From positions 7,650,001-7,714,000 of the forward strand of contig NZ_CP029193.1 of assembly GCF_008642355.1 (NCBI RefSeq): DNA of 64,000 nucleotides, given 5' to 3'. Of the stretch, positions 55,411 through 63,836 are shown one piece after another (positions within the stretch are counted from its first letter, which is position 1; every line of letters begins with the position of its first letter). The translations under genes were made by a program, and so were the position numbers. The notes under the pieces are model-generated. The model ran no database searches and was not told the origin of the DNA. It saw nothing but the letters and a program-made list of their open reading frames with translations. This DNA comes from Streptomyces venezuelae. Lineage in GTDB: Bacteria > Actinomycetota > Actinomycetes > Streptomycetales > Streptomycetaceae.

Positions 55411-56501
55411 CGGCCGCTCCCACGATCCGCCGACCGCTGCGGGGTCTCCGGGAGCACCTGCTCGATCAGGTGCTCGGCCTCCGCGGGATCCGCGCCGGCC
55501 AGGACGACGACGTTCGCGTCACGGACGAGCAGCGGCCGGGGAGCCTTGTCGATCTGCACCAGGACGGCCTGCGACGACCGGCCGGGGGAGTTGACGAACG
55601 TGTCCGCCCACTCGGTGGGGCTCGTGTTCCCGGCGGCGAAGTAGTTGCGCGAGAAGATGACGAGCATGCGCTCGGCGGCGGCCCGCGCCTGCGCGACCGC
55701 GTCCTGGAGACTCTCCCTGCTGGCACGCCAGCGGCGCTGCACGACATCGTGCCCCCGCTGGCCGAGCACCTCCGACATCCAGTCGGCCCAGGGCTGGTCG
55801 GCGCCGACGTAACTGATGGCGACCGAGCCCGGCGCGCGCCGCTGCAGCGTCCCGGAGTCGAGGATCTCGGTCCAGCGCGCCCAGTTCCGCACGCTGCCCG
55901 TGTCGGCCGTCTGCCCCGTCTGCGCGCCGCTCTCGCTGCCGAACGCCGGGTCCAGTTCCTGGGCATCGGCCGGGTCCAGTCGTTCCAGTTCCGTACGCCC
56001 CGCCTCGGCAACGGTTTTGGCCAATTGTTCGAGCAGCGCGTAATACCGTACTTCGTTCTCCGCATGGGTGGGGGCAGCCAGGGACTCCAGGCCGTACTGC
56101 CGCAGCCAGTCGAAGGCTCCGGGCCCCTCCACCGATCTGCGTACGCCCTCCGGAAGCTGGTCGTCGGCGACGGGTTTCCAGCAGAGGGGGACCAGACAGC
56201 CGCGTGCCGTGACGCCCCGGATGTCCTCGTGATGGCGCATACGGGCATCGAAGACCGCCCACTCGAGTCCCGCGCCGCGATCGGTGAAGTAGCGCGGTGA
56301 GTACAGCACGATCATGACACCGGCCCTGGTCACGGCGGACTCGCGGACCGAATCCGGCTCCGCGACCGCGCCGAGCACACCGCTGACGCCGAACCCCTCC
56401 TGGATCCGCAGCTGATACTCCAGATCGGCATGGAAACGCGTCAGCGCACGCCAGCCATCAGCACGTACACAACTCGTATAGAAGAAAGCGGCTGGATCCA
56501 C
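55407..56501 (-). CDS. Double TIR-domain protein (FxsC-like plus canonical TIR)
   Basis: 364 residues with two TIR-type modules: an FxsC-like one at the N-terminus (PAAFFYTSCVR, VLYSPRYFTDRGAGLEWAV) and a canonical TIR at the C-terminus (SVAISYVGADQPWADWM, LVIFSRNYF). A Gln/Gly-rich linker separates them. GTG at 56501 is preferred because GAGGGG precedes it; a TTG at 56525 would add eight residues. It is divergent from fxsA over about 356 nt and coupled to the next TIR gene by 4 nt. TIR domains can act as NADases or as signalling adaptors; the sequence alone does not decide. Confidence 0.75.
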   Translation of the reverse strand: MDPAAFFYTSCVRADGWRALTRFHADLEYQLRIQEGFGVSGVLGAVAEPDSVRESAVTRAGVMIVLYSPRYFTDRGAGLEWAVFDARMRHHEDIRGVTARGCLVPLCWKPVADDQLPEGVRRSVEGPGAFDWLRQYGLESLAAPTHAENEVRYYALLEQLAKTVAEAGRTELERLDPADAQELDPAFGSESGAQTGQTADTGSVRNWARWTEILDSGTLQRRAPGSVAISYVGADQPWADWMSEVLGQRGHDVVQRRWRASRESLQDAVAQARAAAERMLVIFSRNYFAAGNTSPTEWADTFVNSPGRSSQAVLVQIDKAPRPLLVRDANVVVLAGADPAEAEHLIEQVLPETPQRSADRGSGR

Positions 56502-56857
56502 GCGCCCCTCACAAACTTCCGCCAACGGTCCGGCGTGATGGACATTCGCGCAGACTCGGTGGGAACGGATGGCCGGTCGTTCGGCGGCGGCTCCTCCGAG
56601 GCCGGTTCATGCTGCCTCAACACCCCAGAGGATAGGCTTACTTGGCCTCGGCCGATATACTCACAGGCATCTGGGGGGAGCGCTCGGTGAGCGCACCGAC
56701 GCATTCGCGAGCGGGGGGACGACCAGTCCGAGGATGCACGAGCCCCGGACTGTAGCAGCAGTCGCACGAACCCCTTCAGAGGCACTTTCGTTCGACCGTG
56801 GCATGTTGGACGGCCTCCGCGCTCCGCGGAGCCGAGCAGTCGGGGGGAGCCTGCGTT
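56502..56857. promoter_or_regulatory. Divergent control region between the TIR genes and fxsA
   Basis: This 356-nt region has no convincing long gene. It contains CGATATACT (near 56653-56661), a good -10 type sequence toward fxsA. A 22-codon reading frame follows (GTG 56687, TAG 56753-56755) preceded by CTGGGGGGAG, which could be a leader peptide. A perfect palindrome GCTCCGCGGAGC (56821-56832) sits just ahead of the fxsA ribosome site and could hide or expose it in RNA. Longer frames through the region (for example 56569-56868) lack a ribosome site and family resemblance. Confidence 0.5.
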
Positions 56858-57043
56858 ATGGCACATGACGCGGCACAGCACACCACACACGGCATCGCGT
56901 TATCCGCGGACCACGCACCCAGCGGCCCGCCCGACGCCCTCACCCTCAGCCGGCTCCCGCGCACCGCCCTCGTCGAAGCCCTGCTGCGCAACACCGGCCG
57001 CGCCGCGGGACCCGAGCGCCCGAGGTGGGAAAGTGCGGTGTGA
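56858..57043 (+). CDS. fxsA: FxSxx-COOH precursor peptide, WESAV variant
   Basis: A 61-residue peptide with no signal sequence: His/Thr-rich N-terminus, Pro-rich middle, a short helix (RTALVEALLRN) and the C-terminal pentapeptide WESAV. FxsA peptides end in F-x-S-x-x; here Trp stands at the Phe position while Ser and the small final residues match. The radical SAM protein encoded next is expected to modify this end. A CGGGGGGAG ribosome site precedes ATG 56858. Codon 15 is TTA (56900-56902), rare here and read by the bldA tRNA in Streptomyces. The last 11 nt overlap fxsB. Confidence 0.82.
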   Translation: MAHDAAQHTTHGIALSADHAPSGPPDALTLSRLPRTALVEALLRNTGRAAGPERPRWESAV

Positions 57044-58244
57044 GACCGCACCCCGCGCCACACCGCCCCCCGGCGAACCGGCGGCGACGTTCACCCAGTT
57101 CGTGGTGAAGCTCTACAGCCGCTGCAACTTCGGCTGCCCCGACTGCTACATCTACGAGCACCGCGACCGCGGCTGGACCGACCAGCCCCTGGTCATGGGC
57201 CCCGCGGTGATGAGAAGACTCTCCGGCCGCATCACCGACCACCTCCGCAGGCACACCCCGGAACGGGCCCAGGTCGTCCTGCACGGAGGTGAACCCCTGC
57301 TCGCCGGGCCCGCGGTCCTGGAGCGCTTCGCCCGCCGCCTGCGCGCCGACTGCCAGGACCTCACCACCCGGGTCGAACTGCTCGTCCAGACGAACGCCTC
57401 CCGGATCGACCGCACCTTCCTGGAGATCTTCCGCCGCTACGACGTCACCGTCGGCGTCAGCGTCGACGGCACCCCACGCTCACACGACCGCAGACGCCCC
57501 GACCGGGCGGGCCGGGGAACGTACACCGAAGTGGCCCGCGCCCTCTCCCTGCTGCGCACCCCGCGCTACCGGCGGCTGTACGGCGGTCTGCTGTGCGTCG
57601 TGGACATCGAGGCCGACCCCGTGGAGACGTACGAGGCGCTCCTCACGCACGAACCGCCCACCGTCGACCTGCTGCTCCCGCACGCCACCTGGCAGTTCCC
57701 GCCGCCCCGCCCGCCCGGCGCGGACGACGCGGCCTACGGCCGCTGGCTGGCCGCCGTGTTCGACCGCTGGTTCGACGCGCCGCGGCGCGAGACCTCGCTG
57801 CGGCTCTTCGACTCGCTGCTCGACCTGCACCTCGGCGGCACCAGCACCAGCGAGATGTGGGGCCCCTACGGCTCGGACGTCGTGGTCATCCAGCCGTCCG
57901 GGCTCATCGAGTACAACGACATCCTCAAAACGGTGAGCGCACGGGCCGCCCGCTCCGTACTCCACATCGGCGCCCACGACTTCGACCGCGCGGCCGCCGA
58001 CCCCGGATTCGCCGCCGAGCGCGCGGGACTGACCGGACTCTGCGCACAGTGCAGGGCCTGCCCGGTCGTCGACATCTGCGGAGGCGGGCTCCGCGCCCAC
58101 CGCCACCGCCCCGACAACGGCTTCGACAACCCGTCGTGCTTCTGCGCCGACCTCCGGTACCTCATCGACCATGTACGGGAGCGGCTCACGCACGGCGTCA
58201 GCGCGCTGCGCACGCACCTTGACCGAGAGGGGTGGAGCGCATGA
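57033..58244 (+). CDS. fxsB: FxsB-family radical SAM/SPASM peptide-modifying enzyme
   Basis: 403 residues. The radical SAM cluster motif is CNFGCPDC (C-x3-C-x2-C, about residues 34-41), preceded by QFVVKLYSR, an FxsB hallmark. HGGEPLL follows as the SAM-binding segment. A C-terminal SPASM region (CAQCRACPVVDICGGGLRAH, then a Cys-x-Cys end) holds auxiliary clusters. GTG 57033 is preceded by GAGG and places the start 11 nt inside fxsA; longer frames lie entirely within fxsA. It lacks the HExxH or inactive metallohydrolase extension seen on many FxsB proteins. Expected to act on the FxsA C-terminus, chemistry unknown. Confidence 0.9.
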   Translation: MRCETAPRATPPPGEPAATFTQFVVKLYSRCNFGCPDCYIYEHRDRGWTDQPLVMGPAVMRRLSGRITDHLRRHTPERAQVVLHGGEPLLAGPAVLERFARRLRADCQDLTTRVELLVQTNASRIDRTFLEIFRRYDVTVGVSVDGTPRSHDRRRPDRAGRGTYTEVARALSLLRTPRYRRLYGGLLCVVDIEADPVETYEALLTHEPPTVDLLLPHATWQFPPPRPPGADDAAYGRWLAAVFDRWFDAPRRETSLRLFDSLLDLHLGGTSTSEMWGPYGSDVVVIQPSGLIEYNDILKTVSARAARSVLHIGAHDFDRAAADPGFAAERAGLTGLCAQCRACPVVDICGGGLRAHRHRPDNGFDNPSCFCADLRYLIDHVRERLTHGVSALRTHLDREGWSA

Positions 58245-59017
58245 CCGCGCACCGCAGTCCGGACGCTCCCTACTACTACATCAGCCACGCCCTGCCCGTG
58301 CCGTCGGACCCCTGGCTGCGCGAGTTCCACACCGACGTCCAGACCGAGATGCGCCGCCGCCTCGGACCGGGGCCCGGCCACTCGGGTCTCCTCTCCGAAC
58401 CCTGCCGCGGCCACGCGGCGGAAGGCCCGGACTGGACGCCCGCGATGCGCTGCCGCACGCTCCTCGTCCTGCTCACCGAGCGCTACTACAAGGAACCCGG
58501 CACCGTCCGGGATCTTGAGGTGTTCCGGCGGCGGCTGCTGTGGGGCCAGCACCAGACCGGCGAGCGGTCGCCCGCCCTGGTGCTCGTGCCGTGGAACACC
58601 AAGGGGCTGCCGCCGCGCAAGGAACCCGACACCCTGTCCGTGCCGGTCGGCGACTACACCCGGTCCGGCCTCGGAGGACTCGTAGGCGCACCACACGCCC
58701 GCGGCGGCTATCTGAAGGTGCTGCGCGCCGTCGTCGAACGAATCCTCACCGGCGCCCGACACTCGCCTCCCGTCATGACGCCCGAAGACCTGTACTTCAC
58801 TGCTTCCCCAGGGGTTTCGGGAATGCCGAGAAGTCCACTCTCGGGCAGGAAATTCCTGGATAGGCAGTTCGCTCCGGTGCGGGTACCGTGGCAGCCAACG
58901 CACGCCGCACCACCGTCCCGCCCTGCCGAGGCATGGTGGGAGGCAGCCCCTCACCGTTCCTGGTTCTCCACTCCGGAGAGCGACGAGCGGCCCATCCTCC
59001 GGGGGCCTCACAGCTGA
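58241..59017 (+). CDS. fxsC: TIR-like protein FxsC
   Basis: 258 residues of the FxsC type: an N-terminal TIR-like domain with PYYYISHALPVPSDPWLREF (where others have FFLSYA) and LLVLLTERYYKEPG, then a low-complexity C-terminal part rich in Pro and Trp. ATG 58241 overlaps the fxsB stop (ATGA) and has GGTGGAG upstream. FxsC is a constant partner of FxsA and FxsB, and its role is unknown. Two further proteins in the divergent genes carry the same type of domain. Confidence 0.85.
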   Translation: MTAHRSPDAPYYYISHALPVPSDPWLREFHTDVQTEMRRRLGPGPGHSGLLSEPCRGHAAEGPDWTPAMRCRTLLVLLTERYYKEPGTVRDLEVFRRRLLWGQHQTGERSPALVLVPWNTKGLPPRKEPDTLSVPVGDYTRSGLGGLVGAPHARGGYLKVLRAVVERILTGARHSPPVMTPEDLYFTASPGVSGMPRSPLSGRKFLDRQFAPVRVPWQPTHAAPPSRPAEAWWEAAPHRSWFSTPESDERPILRGPHS

Positions 59018-59041
59018 CGCACCCACGCTGGAGCGACATCG

Positions 59042-62000
59042 ATGAGCAGTGCCGAGCCGTCCGGTTCCATACGCGGTGGAAACCAGGCGACCGTCGTCAC
59101 CTTCTACTCGTACAAAGGCGGGGTCGGGCGGACGATGGCACTGGCCAACGTCGCCTGGCTGCTGGCCGACGCGGGCCGCCGCGTCCTCGTCGTCGACTGG
59201 GACCTCGAGTCACCCGGCCTCCACCGCTACCTGCGGCCCTTCCTGCGCAACCCCGAACTGACCGACTCCACCGGCGTGGTGGAGATGGTCCAGGACTACG
59301 GCCGTGCCGTCGAGGCACTGGCGGCCGAGAACCTCCCCGACGCCGAGAAGGACACCAGACTGGCGGAGCTGCTCGAGCGGCACACACAGGTGGGCATGCA
59401 CACCGACTCGCTCTCCTACCGCTTCGCGCGCCCCACCGGCAGGATCGACTTCCTCGGACCGGGCTGCCAGGACGGCCTCTACGGCCGGCGTGTCGCGACC
59501 TTCGACTGGGCCCGCTTCTACCAGGAGCAGAGCGGACGGCTCTTCGCCGAAGCCCTCAGGGAGAGCCTGCGCACCGCCGACTACGACTACGTGCTCATCG
59601 ACAGCCGCACCGGCCACTCGGACAACGCCAGCCTCTGCACGCTGCTCCTGCCCGATGTGGTCGTCGTCGGCTTCAACTTCAGCAACCAGTCCATCGAGGG
59701 CTCCGCCGCCGTCGCCCGGCAGGTGCGCGAACAGTCGGGGAGCCGCATCAGGGTGCTGCCGGTCCCGATGCGCGTGGACCGCTCCCACCCCGAACAGGCC
59801 GAGCGCCGCCGCTCCCGGGCCAGGGACCAGTTCGCGGGCGCGGCGAGCCCGATCCTGCTCACCGGTGAGGAGCAGTACTGGCGTGAGGTCGAGGTGGCGC
59901 ACCTGCCGAACGTCGCGTACGAGGAAGTCCTCATCCCCTTCGCCCTGCAGAACTACGAACCCTCCCTGCAGAAACAGGCCTACGAACGTCTCGGCCGGGA
60001 GATCACCGGCGACGCCGACCTGCGCTTCGCCCCCGTCGCGGCCGACGTCCGCGAGAACCTGGTCGAGGCATTCGCAGAGGTACCGGCGGCCTCCCGCGTC
60101 GTACGCCTCGTGTTCGAGCCGCAGGAGCGCCGGTGGGCGGACTGGATCCGCGCCGAGCTCTTCGCCAACGGGGTGATGTGCGAGTTCGACCGCGGCTCCG
60201 GCGAACGGGCCTGCCGCGGCGACACGACCGTCACCTACCTCGTCCTGATGTCGTCCGTCATGGTCGGCTCCCCTCGCCTCACCGGTCTGATGGCCCACCT
60301 GAATCCGGACGGGCTCATCGGCCGGCCGAAGGTCGACGTGGCGTGGCTCGAGGACGTCGAAGTACATCCGCCGTTCCGCGACCGGCCGGGCCCCAGGCTG
60401 CACACGCTGGAGGAGGGCCCGGCGCGCAACGCCCTCCTGACGCACTTCCTCCCCGGCGACCGCCGCGGCGTCCCGTGGGCGGACCGCTCCGGGCACGGGC
60501 CGCGTTTCCCCGGCAGGCACCCCCAGATATCCCACGTCCCCCCGCTGCGCCAGGGCGAGTTCCTCGGCCGGGAGGACTGCCTGCAAGAGGTACGGAACGC
60601 CCTGCCCCCCGGCCAGGCGGCGCGGAAACCGGTCGTGCTGCACGGCCCGCCCGGAGTGGGCAAGCGGACCTACGCGCTCGAGTACCTCAACCGGTTCCGC
60701 GCCGATTACGACATCGTGTGGTGGATGCCCGCCGACAGCTCCGAGAGCGTCGTACGCGAACTGGTGACACTGAGCGCGCAGTTGGGCGCGTCGCGGCGCT
60801 CGTCGCCCCGGGCCGTGGACGCGCTGCGCGAGCTCCTGGAGGGTCGGCACGGCGGGCCCGAGCGGCTGCTCCTCGTCTACGAGGACGCACGCCACCCCGA
60901 CGAGATCGAGAGCCTGCTCTTCAACAGCAACCAGGTGCACGTGCTCATCACGTCCGAGAACCCGGAGTGGGGCACGCTGGCCCACCCCATCTGCATCGAG
61001 CCGCCGACCGCCGAGGAGGCCGTGCGGTACCTGCGGCGCAAGGCGCCCCAGCTGACCCCGGAACTCGCCGCCCAACTGGTGGGGTTGGGGGAGACGCTGC
61101 CGCAGCTCCTCGACCAGATGGCCGCGTACCTGCAGAGCACCGCACGCCCGCCCGAGGCCGCGGTCGCCGAGTTCGTGCAAGGGGTCGGCAACCGGCAGGC
61201 CGTCGGCCAGGAGTTCGCCTCCGCGGTGTGGCAGAGCGTCGTCGAGGACCTGGGCAAGGAGCGCCCGGCCTCCCTCGACCTGCTGCGGATGCTGACGGCA
61301 CTGTCGCCGGAAGGCGCGAGCTGGGACCTGCTCGAGTCCCCGGCCGCCCTGGAGTTCCTCGGGCTGCCCGAGGGCGCGGAAGGCCGGTACCAGCTCGGCT
61401 TCGCGGCCCGTGGTCTGCTCAGCAGGTCCCAGGCGCGCCGCGGCCAGGACGGCAAGCGGCTCACGGCGTCCCGGATGATCCTCGCGGCACAGCTCGGAGA
61501 GCTGGAGCCCGCCGAGGCGGCGGAGATCGCCGCCGGGGTCCGCCGCGTCCTCGCCGCCTACGCACCCCCGGACGACCGGGTCGACGACCAGGACATGTAC
61601 CCGCGCTACGCGGAACTGGACCTGCACGTCGAGGCCTCGGGCGCGGTCACGGACGACAGCCCCGAGGTCCGCCGCTGGCTGGTCAACCAGGTGCGCTACC
61701 GGCGCCGCACCCAGTGCCTGGAAGCCGCGTTCACCCTCGCGCGGCGGCTGGAGGAGACGTGGACCGCGTCGTCGGGCGACGACGAACGCCTCCTGCTCCT
61801 GCTGCGCCTGCGCGTCGAGCTGGCCAACATCCACACCGACGCCGGACGGTATCCGGAAGCCAACCGGATCAACGGCGCCGCGCTGGAGGAACTGCGCAGG
61901 CTGCAGGACCTGGACGGCGAGTTCACGCTGCGCAGCGCGCTCGGACGGGGTGGCGAGCTGCGGGCCCTCGGCCGCCCCCAGGACGCCCTCGCCGAGGACC

Positions 62001-62962
62001 AGTCGACCCGGGACATCCTGTGCTCCAAGTACGGCCCGGAGAACCACTTCACACTCATGGCGGGCAGCAATCTCGGGCTCTCGCTGGACATGGTCGGCCT
62101 GCCGAACGACTCCCTGGAGCAGCACCAGGAGGTGCACGAACAGCGGGTGCGGGTCCTCGGCGAGCAGCATGAGCTGACCCTGCGCAGCTCCGTGCACGTG
62201 GCCGGCAGGCTGCGTGAGATGGGCCGGTACGACGACTCGCTGACCCGGCTCCAGGAGATCTACCGCCTCACCCAGACGAACGAGGAGCTCGGCTGGACCC
62301 ACATGACGACGCTCCTCACGGCCTGCTCGCTGGCCTCGACGCTGCGGCACATCGCCACGCTCTCCCCGGCGCTGTCCTCGCAGACGCGGAAGGCGAAGGT
62401 GGACTCGGCCCGCATGCTCAACGCGCGGGCGCGGGACGCCTTCGTCGTGTACGGCGGCCCCCGCCACCCGGAAGCCCTGATCGCGGGTGTGGGTCTCGCG
62501 GCCGACCTGCGGTTCCTCGGCCGGATCGACGGGCCCCACGGGGCCCGCGCGCTGGCCGAGGAGAACCTCGCGGCGTTCCGCGAGTGGGGCGAGGACCACC
62601 TCTTCACCCGCATATGCGAGGTCAACCTCGCCCTGGTGCTGCGCGACGCGGAGGACGAGACCGCCGCCGAACTCAGCGAGCGGGGCCTGCGCGGCCTCAA
62701 GGAGAACCTTTATGTGGACCCGCACCATCCGCTGATCCTCACCGCGTCCCTGTGCCACGCCAACATGCTCGTCTTCGCCGGCGACTCACGGGCGGCGCGG
62801 GAGCTGGACGAGGTGACGCACCGGGGTCTGCTCGAGAAGTTCGGCCCCGACCACCCCCTCACGCAGACCGTGGCCGCGCACCTGGGGCTGCGGGCGGACG
62901 CCGGGGGCCACGCGGGTCCGGACAACCGGATCAGCATCGAACTCGACGTACCGAAGATCTGA
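59042..62962 (+). CDS. fxsT: FxsT: MinD-like ATPase / TIR / NTPase / TPR protein
   Basis: 1306 residues. The N-terminus is a MinD/ParA-type ATPase (YSYKGGVGRTMALANVAWLL, deviant Walker A; DYDYVLIDSRTG). Around residues 350-410 is a TIR-like segment (RVVRLVFEPQERRWADWI). A second P-loop NTPase of the NB-ARC type begins near residue 515 (FLGREDCLQEV; HGPPGVGKRTYALEYL, about 534; LLLVYEDA). The last about 410 residues are tetratricopeptide repeats. This is the layout of FxSxx-system TPR proteins, which resemble immune or signalling STAND receptors. It is 24 nt downstream of fxsC and probably cotranscribed. Confidence 0.88.
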   Translation: MSSAEPSGSIRGGNQATVVTFYSYKGGVGRTMALANVAWLLADAGRRVLVVDWDLESPGLHRYLRPFLRNPELTDSTGVVEMVQDYGRAVEALAAENLPDAEKDTRLAELLERHTQVGMHTDSLSYRFARPTGRIDFLGPGCQDGLYGRRVATFDWARFYQEQSGRLFAEALRESLRTADYDYVLIDSRTGHSDNASLCTLLLPDVVVVGFNFSNQSIEGSAAVARQVREQSGSRIRVLPVPMRVDRSHPEQAERRRSRARDQFAGAASPILLTGEEQYWREVEVAHLPNVAYEEVLIPFALQNYEPSLQKQAYERLGREITGDADLRFAPVAADVRENLVEAFAEVPAASRVVRLVFEPQERRWADWIRAELFANGVMCEFDRGSGERACRGDTTVTYLVLMSSVMVGSPRLTGLMAHLNPDGLIGRPKVDVAWLEDVEVHPPFRDRPGPRLHTLEEGPARNALLTHFLPGDRRGVPWADRSGHGPRFPGRHPQISHVPPLRQGEFLGREDCLQEVRNALPPGQAARKPVVLHGPPGVGKRTYALEYLNRFRADYDIVWWMPADSSESVVRELVTLSAQLGASRRSSPRAVDALRELLEGRHGGPERLLLVYEDARHPDEIESLLFNSNQVHVLITSENPEWGTLAHPICIEPPTAEEAVRYLRRKAPQLTPELAAQLVGLGETLPQLLDQMAAYLQSTARPPEAAVAEFVQGVGNRQAVGQEFASAVWQSVVEDLGKERPASLDLLRMLTALSPEGASWDLLESPAALEFLGLPEGAEGRYQLGFAARGLLSRSQARRGQDGKRLTASRMILAAQLGELEPAEAAEIAAGVRRVLAAYAPPDDRVDDQDMYPRYAELDLHVEASGAVTDDSPEVRRWLVNQVRYRRRTQCLEAAFTLARRLEETWTASSGDDERLLLLLRLRVELANIHTDAGRYPEANRINGAALEELRRLQDLDGEFTLRSALGRGGELRALGRPQDALAEDQSTRDILCSKYGPENHFTLMAGSNLGLSLDMVGLPNDSLEQHQEVHEQRVRVLGEQHELTLRSSVHVAGRLREMGRYDDSLTRLQEIYRLTQTNEELGWTHMTTLLTACSLASTLRHIATLSPALSSQTRKAKVDSARMLNARARDAFVVYGGPRHPEALIAGVGLAADLRFLGRIDGPHGARALAEENLAAFREWGEDHLFTRICEVNLALVLRDAEDETAAELSERGLRGLKENLYVDPHHPLILTASLCHANMLVFAGDSRAARELDEVTHRGLLEKFGPDHPLTQTVAAHLGLRADAGGHAGPDNRISIELDVPKI

Positions 62963-63008
62963 GACGTACCGGAGAACTGAGCGGACAGCACGGAACGAGG
63001 AGGACCCG

Positions 63009-63836
63009 ATGGCGTATCAGTGGACGGGGTCGATCGGCGTCCCGCACGCCGTGGCGGTGCTCTCCACGACCCGCGGCTGCGGCGCGACGCTGCTGACGGC
63101 CGCGGCGGGCCTGATCGTCGACGACGCGGTGGGCCGCGTCGGGCAGACGGTGGTCCTGATGGACGCCGACACCGACGGCGGCGGTCTCACCGAGCTGACC
63201 CGGTACTGGAACGCCACATCCGAAGCCGGGGTCGACGGCCTCATCGGGTTCGCCGAGGACCCCATCGAGCTGGCCAACCGCTCCGTGCACGGCTATCTGC
63301 GGCACGTGCACACCGGGGACCCACGCCGCCAGGACATGGCCGTCTTCCCGCTCGGCCCCGGCGACAAGCCGGGCGAGCACCTGCCGACCAACGGAACGCT
63401 CCAGGAGACCGTCGGTGCCGCGGTGGAACGGCTGATGGACCTTCAGGGCTGTCTGATCGTCGACTGCGGTGTCGTCCGCACCCCGGTCACGCTCGAAGTG
63501 TGCCGACAGGTCCAGCACATCGTCCTGGTCGGCCGGGCGGGGCCGACGAGCGACCTGGAGACCGCCGAGCTCATGGCGTGGCTGACCGAGCGGGGCCTGG
63601 GCGAGAAGGTCCTCGGCCGGGTGTGCAACGACCCGAACGGCACACGACACGGGGCGGCCGAGGTCACGGAGGTCACTCCCGCACTGATGCGACTGCCGTA
63701 CGACCGGGGCGGCGCGGCCACGATCGCCCTGGGGCGGCTGCCGGGCCACGGCAGTCCGCTGGTTCAGGCCCTGTGCGAGCAGATGCTGGCACGGTGGCCG
63801 GACGTTCTCAACGACGGGGCCATGGGGGCGAGATGA
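63009..63836 (+). CDS. MinD/ParA-like protein with altered P-loop
   Basis: 275 residues with the SIMIBI fold: VAVLSTTRGCGATLLTAAAG in place of a Walker A (RGCGAT instead of KGGxGKT), VVLMDADTDGGGLT, LIVDCGVVRTP as a Walker B-like strand and VLVGRAGPTSD. The P-loop lacks both the signature Lys and the usual Gly pair, so it may bind without hydrolysing nucleotide. It follows fxsT by 46 nt with an AACGAGGAGGA ribosome site and overlaps the next gene (ATGA). The context points to a partner or regulator of FxsT. Confidence 0.78.
   Translation: MAYQWTGSIGVPHAVAVLSTTRGCGATLLTAAAGLIVDDAVGRVGQTVVLMDADTDGGGLTELTRYWNATSEAGVDGLIGFAEDPIELANRSVHGYLRHVHTGDPRRQDMAVFPLGPGDKPGEHLPTNGTLQETVGAAVERLMDLQGCLIVDCGVVRTPVTLEVCRQVQHIVLVGRAGPTSDLETAELMAWLTERGLGEKVLGRVCNDPNGTRHGAAEVTEVTPALMRLPYDRGGAATIALGRLPGHGSPLVQALCEQMLARWPDVLNDGAMGAR

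Noticed and set aside
56569-56868. A 99-codon frame upstream as the fxsA gene
   Set aside because: It does not end in FxSxx or a variant, has no ribosome site, and the next short gene fits position, length and ending.
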